This document shows, one piece after another, positions 31,615 through 35,143 of a DNA stretch of 35,143 nt. Where the stretch lies: the NCBI GenBank assembly GCA_900541975.1, contig UQLR01000023.1, positions 1-35,143 of the forward strand, written 5' to 3'. The DNA is from an uncultured Oscillospiraceae bacterium (GTDB taxonomy: Bacteria > Bacillota > Clostridia > Oscillospirales > Acutalibacteraceae). Every line of letters starts with the position of its first letter. Position 1 is the stretch's first letter. The notes under the pieces are model-generated. The model was not told the DNA's origin. It did not search any database and was given only the letters and a program-made list of their open reading frames with translations. A program made the translations under genes and the position numbers.

Positions 31615-32184
31615 ATGAAAATTGAAAAACACAGCGCATTGCTTGTAATTGACATTCAGCAAGAGGATTTTAGAGAAATGCGGGAAGAGCATCTGGATAA
31701 CCCCGCGTGGGATTGTCTGCGTAACGCAAAACGGGTATTGGATGTTTTTCGTGCAAAAAAGCTGCCTGTTATCCAGATTAAAGAAGTGCACCGGCCGGAT
31801 ATGGTGGATTTTGGCCGGGAGCTGGACGGTTCCGAGGGAATCCACTGTATGGAAGATTCGCCCTATACAGATTATGCAGAACTAACCTATCCCATTAAAG
31901 GCGAATATCTGATTTCCAAAAGAAGATACAGCGCATTCTTTGGAACGGATCTGGAAATTTTGTTAAAGGGACTTCATGTAAATACGCTGTATCTGATTGG
32001 CGGGCTGACTGACGTTTGCATTCATTATACGGCGGTAGACGCCCATCAACATGATTACCATATCAGGGTAGTAACGGACGCCGTGGCAGGCTCCAGTGAA
32101 GAAGCACATGAATATGCGTTAAAAGCCATCAAATATCTGCAAAAAGATGCACTTGTAACGGTAGCGGATATAGAAGCTTCATAA
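31615..32184 (+). CDS. Cysteine hydrolase of the isochorismatase-like family
   Basis: This 189-residue enzyme has the catalytic triad in family positions: D13 in VIDIQ, K102 in SKRRYSAF and C135 in GGLTDVCIHYTAVDA. The family includes nicotinamidases, isochorismatases and N-carbamoyl amidases; the exact substrate cannot be told. ATG 31615 is chosen because GGAGG lies inside the earlier in-frame start at 31600 and at proper distance from this one. It is followed 37 bases later by a dehydrogenase gene on the same strand, so they may form an operon. Confidence 0.9.
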   Translation: MKIEKHSALLVIDIQQEDFREMREEHLDNPAWDCLRNAKRVLDVFRAKKLPVIQIKEVHRPDMVDFGRELDGSEGIHCMEDSPYTDYAELTYPIKGEYLISKRRYSAFFGTDLEILLKGLHVNTLYLIGGLTDVCIHYTAVDAHQHDYHIRVVTDAVAGSSEEAHEYALKAIKYLQKDALVTVADIEAS

Positions 32185-32221
32185 AATAATTGTTCTGATT
32201 TGGAAAGTGGGGATCATTAAA

Positions 32222-33085
32222 ATGAACGATATAAAAGAAAAGGTGTGGTTTGTAACCGGAGCTGGAAAAGGAATTGGCAAAGCAATCGTCAGCGCCGCTT
32301 TAAAACACGGAAACTGTGTCATTGCTACAACAAGAACAGCAAGTGAAATAATTATTCCAGACAAATATAAAAGCCGGATTTTACCCCTTCAATTGGATGT
32401 TTCCTGTACAGATGAAACGGTCTATAAGACAATTATTCAAAAAAGCCTCGAAACATTTGGGCGGATTGATGTGCTTGTTAATAACGCCGGACTTGGAGGC
32501 ATTACAAATTTTGAAGAAACCAGTGAGGAAACTATTCGCAAAATGTTTGAGGTCAATCTCTTTGGTCTTATGCGTGTAACAAGGGCAGTTCTCCCCATTA
32601 TGCGAAAACAGCGCGACGGCCACATTTTTAATATTGCTTCCGCCGCAGGATACAGCGCTGGGCCCGTTCCTTATCATACTTCAAAATTTGCAGTAACAGG
32701 ATTTTCAACTTCTCTCGCTTTTGAGGTTGCACCATTTAAAATTAAGGTGACAAACGTTGCTCCCGGCCTTTTTCGAACAAACTTTTACGATAAAGGCAAG
32801 TGGAGAACTGAACCTGATTTCCATATCAGCGACTACGATAGTTGCAGATGGCAGCCAGAGTTCATAACCAACGCGCAAAAGAAGGAACAGCCTGGAAACC
32901 CAGATAAATTAGCTGAATTGCTGCTGAAAGTCGCTTGTTCAAAAAATCCCCCTTTGCATCTGGCAGTTGGTGAAGATGCCCCCGCTGTTATGGATGCGTA
33001 CTGCGATAAACTGAAAAAAGATACCGATACATGGAGGGAGAAAGCTGTTCAAACAAGTTACGAGCTGAAAAAAGAGGTGGACTAA
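32222..33085 (+). CDS. Short-chain dehydrogenase/reductase (SDR)
   Basis: This 287-residue classical SDR has a cofactor loop TGAGKGIG (12-19), NNAG (87-90), catalytic S140 and the YHTSK motif (Y151, K155). It would oxidise or reduce an alcohol/ketone with NAD(P). The C-terminus (about 195-287) is longer than the 250-residue core and resembles SDRs annotated as oxidoreductases of unknown substrate. ATG 32222 is preferred over GTG 32207, which forms part of the likely ribosome site GTGGGGA. It probably shares the transcript with the cysteine hydrolase. Confidence 0.92.
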   Translation: MNDIKEKVWFVTGAGKGIGKAIVSAALKHGNCVIATTRTASEIIIPDKYKSRILPLQLDVSCTDETVYKTIIQKSLETFGRIDVLVNNAGLGGITNFEETSEETIRKMFEVNLFGLMRVTRAVLPIMRKQRDGHIFNIASAAGYSAGPVPYHTSKFAVTGFSTSLAFEVAPFKIKVTNVAPGLFRTNFYDKGKWRTEPDFHISDYDSCRWQPEFITNAQKKEQPGNPDKLAELLLKVACSKNPPLHLAVGEDAPAVMDAYCDKLKKDTDTWREKAVQTSYELKKEVD

Positions 33086-33186
33086 ACTATTATTTTCCGT
33101 TTTTATCCGTCCCGCTGAAGCGTGGCTTCTTTCGGAAAAGGATGAGCAAGGGAGCGGCGGCGGTCAATTTTTTATGAAACAAAACA

Positions 33187-33211
33187 TCGGAACGAGCGTA
33201 ACTCGTTCCGA
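33187..33211. repeat. 10-bp inverted repeat
   Basis: Perfect arms TCGGAACGAG and CTCGTTCCGA (33187-33196, 33202-33211) flank CGTAA. It stands about 100 bases after the SDR stop without a T-run, so it is a weak terminator candidate. Confidence 0.5.
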
Positions 33212-33267
33212 CATGGGAAGTGTTGATAAAAGAGCTCCCCGCCTTTAAACAACGCTTTTAATGCACG

Positions 33268-33314
33268 CCTGTAGTGTAAATCTCCCGCCGCAGAGCGTGA
33301 GGTTACATTACAGG
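33268..33314. repeat. Imperfect 16-bp inverted repeat before cotJC end
   Basis: CCTGTAGTGTAA at 33268-33279 faces TTACATTACAGG at 33303-33314, with one mismatch and a CTC/GAG pair inside. It lies between the converging SDR and cotJC genes. No T-run follows on either strand. Confidence 0.5.
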
Positions 33315-33335
33315 AAAACGGATACAAGGCTATGC

Positions 33336-34004
33336 TCAGTTAAAGGACGGTGGAGTAACATCCACATTTGCAAACTGGTTTTCACTGGGAGAAGGCTCCG
33401 ACATACTGAAATACATTCTGGCAGCTCTTGTGGTTCCAAAGTCACGGTTTGATCCAGTGTTTTGCACCTTATTAAAGGCTTCCCTAAACATGGCGTTATG
33501 TGCCTCTTCACGATTTAAAAGGAAATCTATGGTTTCTTTTACTTTTCTGTCAGCAATTTGCCTGTATAAATACTCATAGACCACCTTGGCTCTCTGCTCA
33601 GAAGCAATATTGGACAGAAGATCCGCACAAAGATCTCCAGTTACAGTCACATAATCCCCTGTCCAAGAATACCCGGAGGCGTTAATTAATCCGGGATTAA
33701 GCCCTAAAAGGACATGCGATTCGATTTCACCTGCCGGTACTTCTGCCGCTTCTACGTCGTGGCCGTTTAAAAGATTAATCGTTTGCGCGACCATCTCCAT
33801 ATGCCCCAGTTCTTCCGCTGCAATATCCAGAAACAGATCTTTGATTTCCGGATCTTTAATGCGAAAGCTTTGCGACATATACTGCATAGCTGCTTTTAAT
33901 TCGCCATTTGCACCTCCAAGCTGTTCTTGAAGGAGGGCTGCATATTGTGCGTTTGGCTGCTCGACAGCCACAGGATGAAATAGCATTTTTTCATGTTTAA
34001 ACAT
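33336..34004 (-). CDS. cotJC: CotJC-like spore-coat manganese catalase
   Basis: This 222-residue ferritin-like four-helix protein belongs to the manganese catalase/CotJC family. Likely metal ligands are E35, E65, H68, E136, and E166/H169 in the repeated E-x-x-H patterns EELGH and REEAH. It would break down hydrogen peroxide or act structurally in the spore coat. The usual cotJA and cotJB genes do not lie next to it. The C-terminal tail after residue 190 (ARMYFSMSEPSPSENQFANVDVTPPSFN) is polar and may be extended or flexible. It is transcribed alone on the minus strand. Confidence 0.87.
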   Translation of the reverse strand: MFKHEKMLFHPVAVEQPNAQYAALLQEQLGGANGELKAAMQYMSQSFRIKDPEIKDLFLDIAAEELGHMEMVAQTINLLNGHDVEAAEVPAGEIESHVLLGLNPGLINASGYSWTGDYVTVTGDLCADLLSNIASEQRAKVVYEYLYRQIADRKVKETIDFLLNREEAHNAMFREAFNKVQNTGSNRDFGTTRAARMYFSMSEPSPSENQFANVDVTPPSFN

Positions 34005-34096
34005 AAAACAACCTCACTTTCTTAGAAAGGAGTATGCCCATATTTGCAAACAAAATTCTCATTTTCGTACATACAGGCTGTTTATACAAGAAAAAA

Positions 34097-34140
34097 GGAA
34101 AGACCTGGGGCATATTTTGCTCCGGGCCTTTCTCTTTTTC
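34097..34140. terminator. Imperfect terminator-like hairpin upstream of cotJC
   Basis: 34097-34111 pairs imperfectly with 34119-34134 and T-runs follow on both strands (CTTTTTC on plus, CTTTTTTC on minus). It may stop transcription entering from either side. Confidence 0.55.
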
Positions 34141-34639
34141 GCAACAATTGCGCTCTGTGCAAAAAAACTGTCTGTGTTTCAACGGAAAAGGCTCCTACTG
34201 GCAAATGTGCAGTGTCAAAACCCAAAATAGATTTCTTTTCTATCCCCAAAAGAAAATGATTGACCGACATCTTTCCAAAAATACTTGATTCAGAAGACAA
34301 TTGATCAATTACGACAGTGATTTCTGTCATTACCGGCATATCCGGCTCAAAACAGGAGCAGCGTCTTTTTCGTCGCATTACTCCGCTTAGGTCTTGCTAT
34401 TATCCACATAATAACTTTTTTGTGCTACCTATATATTTAAAATCGGTTGAAAAATAAAAATTCCCTGTTCAGAACAGAATCTTTTCCGTTTTTACATTGC
34501 GGCTTTCTGACTTTTACTTTTTGACATCTCCATTTCCTTTGTACAGAGTAAATTTTAAAAAATGCCTTCATTTTGACTTCTGTTTAAAGCAAAACACAGG
34601 CTGTAGCCTAAACCGAAAAAGGTTGACAGTGCCGCGCAG

Positions 34640-34740
34640 GCACCAGGAACGTGCTTGCAAGCGAACAGCTGCAGTAAGCGTGACTTTTTGTGGAGAGGAG
34701 AAACGGCGGTGTGTGTTCGCAACGACGTGGAAAGTGTAAA
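34640..34740 (+). repeat. Degenerate intergenic element, copy 2
   Basis: This is the plus-strand counterpart of the minus strand of 6330-6440. It shows CAAGCGAACAGC, then AAGCGTGACTTTTT and GGAGAGGAGAAACGGCGG in the same order and spacing. It is diverged and non-coding by appearance. Confidence 0.5.
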
Positions 34741-34786
34741 CAAAAAGGATATCCGCCTAAACGCGGGCAAAAAAGCTTTAAATATA

Positions 34787-34820
34787 GAAAACCTGCGGTG
34801 CGCGACTTGCGCACCGCAGG
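34787..34820 (-). terminator. Terminator of tRNA-Pro
   Basis: A perfect 12-bp GC-rich stem (34792-34803 with 34809-34820) lies right after the tRNA on the minus strand, followed by TTTTCTATATTT. Confidence 0.88.
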
Positions 34821-34822
34821 TG

Positions 34823-34899
34823 TGGTCGGGATGACAGGATTCGAACCTGCGGCATCCTGCTCCCAAAGCAGGCGCGCTACCAAACTGCGCTACATCCCG
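34823..34899 (-). tRNA. tRNA-Pro (TGG)
   Basis: This 77-base tRNA with encoded CCA has a 7-bp acceptor stem CGGGATG/CATCCCG and an anticodon stem CCTGC/GCAGG with loop TTTGGGA (anticodon TGG at plus positions 34863-34865). The T-arm contains GGTTCGAATCC. Confidence 0.96.
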
Positions 34900-35002
34900 A
34901 TGCTTTTGTCTACCGTTAAAGGCGACCTAATTATTATATAAGAAGGTTCAGATAATGTCAAGAAACGCAGACGGAATTTTTTATTTTGTCAGCATTTTGT
35001 AC

Positions 35003-35031
35003 TTGCATTTTCTTTTAAAATATGCTAATAT
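35003..35031 (+). promoter_or_regulatory. Promoter of tRNA-Arg
   Basis: TTGCAT (35003-35008) and TAATAT (35026-35031) are 17 bases apart. Transcription would begin about 20 bases before the tRNA. Confidence 0.72.
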
Positions 35032-35057
35032 ACTTTAGCAGCTTTTAAATATGTTTT

Positions 35058-35134
35058 GCGCCAGTAGCTCAGCTGGATAGAGTGCTTGACTACGAATCAA
35101 GAGGTCAGGGGTTCGAGTCCCTTCTGGCGCGCCA
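35058..35134 (+). tRNA. tRNA-Arg (ACG)
   Basis: This 77-base tRNA with encoded CCA has an acceptor stem GCGCCAG/CTGGCGC and an anticodon stem CTTGA/TCAAG with loop CTACGAA (anticodon ACG at 35092-35094). The T-arm contains GGTTCGAGTCC. The A34 is expected to be converted to inosine. Confidence 0.97.
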
Positions 35135-35143
35135 CGTTTATAA

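Larger units (their letters stand above)
34005..34791. other. Gene-free region between cotJC and tRNA-Pro
   Basis: Nearly 800 bases hold one terminator-like hairpin and the degenerate element near 34640-34740. Short frames occur on both strands, but none has a ribosome site or recognisable product. Confidence 0.6.

Noticed and set aside
34497..34739. Frame of 80 codons before tRNA-Pro
   Set aside because: It runs through the degenerate element, is Cys/Arg-rich and has no ribosome site.
1..35143. CRISPR arrays, retrons or diversity-generating elements
   Set aside because: No regularly spaced repeats, reverse transcriptase motifs or template/variable repeat pairs were seen.

Overview
The window looks like a chromosome segment of a spore-forming, anaerobic, low-to-moderate-GC Clostridia (Bacillota), most likely an Oscillospirales/Ruminococcaceae-type gut bacterium. 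Evidence: strong sigma-A promoters and AGGAGG ribosome sites, a CotJC-like spore-coat manganese catalase, a membrane-anchored GH18/LysM spore-type hydrolase, a stand-alone iron-only hydrogenase, a split transketolase, type III pantothenate kinase and a secreted starch-binding protein. The taxonomic placement is inference.

Region 1 (about 1-8250) is an accessory island directly after a tRNA-Tyr gene. It holds an IS3-family insertion sequence and a tightly coupled four-gene operon: an AAA/OLD-type ATPase, an RloB/TOPRIM-like protein, a DUF5343-like protein and a HEPN-like TIGR02391/Ymh-like protein. These are followed by a broken HNH-endonuclease start and a single Abi_C abortive-infection gene. 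A barnase-type RNase toxin carrying the tail of a phage MuF head-protein domain comes next, with two tandem barstar genes. Related intergenic repeats of about 160 bp sit on either side of the Abi_C module, and other degenerate repeats fill the gaps. The ATPase-RloB pair resembles AbiL-type abortive infection. The coupled DUF5343 and HEPN genes would make it a larger, possibly undescribed system.

Region 2 (8.3-20 kb) is core metabolism and transport: an NCS2 purine permease, amtB-glnK behind a leader terminator, a stand-alone hydrogenase whose -35 box lies inside a 22-bp palindrome, the GH18/LysM hydrolase, and a MarR regulator with a heterodimeric ABC exporter.

Region 3 (20-28.7 kb) holds a secreted CBM26-like protein, the two transketolase subunits, coaX, an ECF transporter S component (probably for pantothenate), birA, and an unusual 843-residue fusion of a sugar-isomerase-like TIM barrel to an acyl-CoA/AMP ligase behind a roughly 190-nt leader.

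Region 4 (28.7-35.1 kb) holds a sigma-factor-like gene with an unknown partner, a GNAT acetyltransferase, a cysteine hydrolase, a short-chain dehydrogenase and cotJC. It ends with tRNA-Pro (minus) and tRNA-Arg (plus). Most transcription units end in a clear intrinsic terminator. No rRNA, CRISPR array or replication origin was seen.
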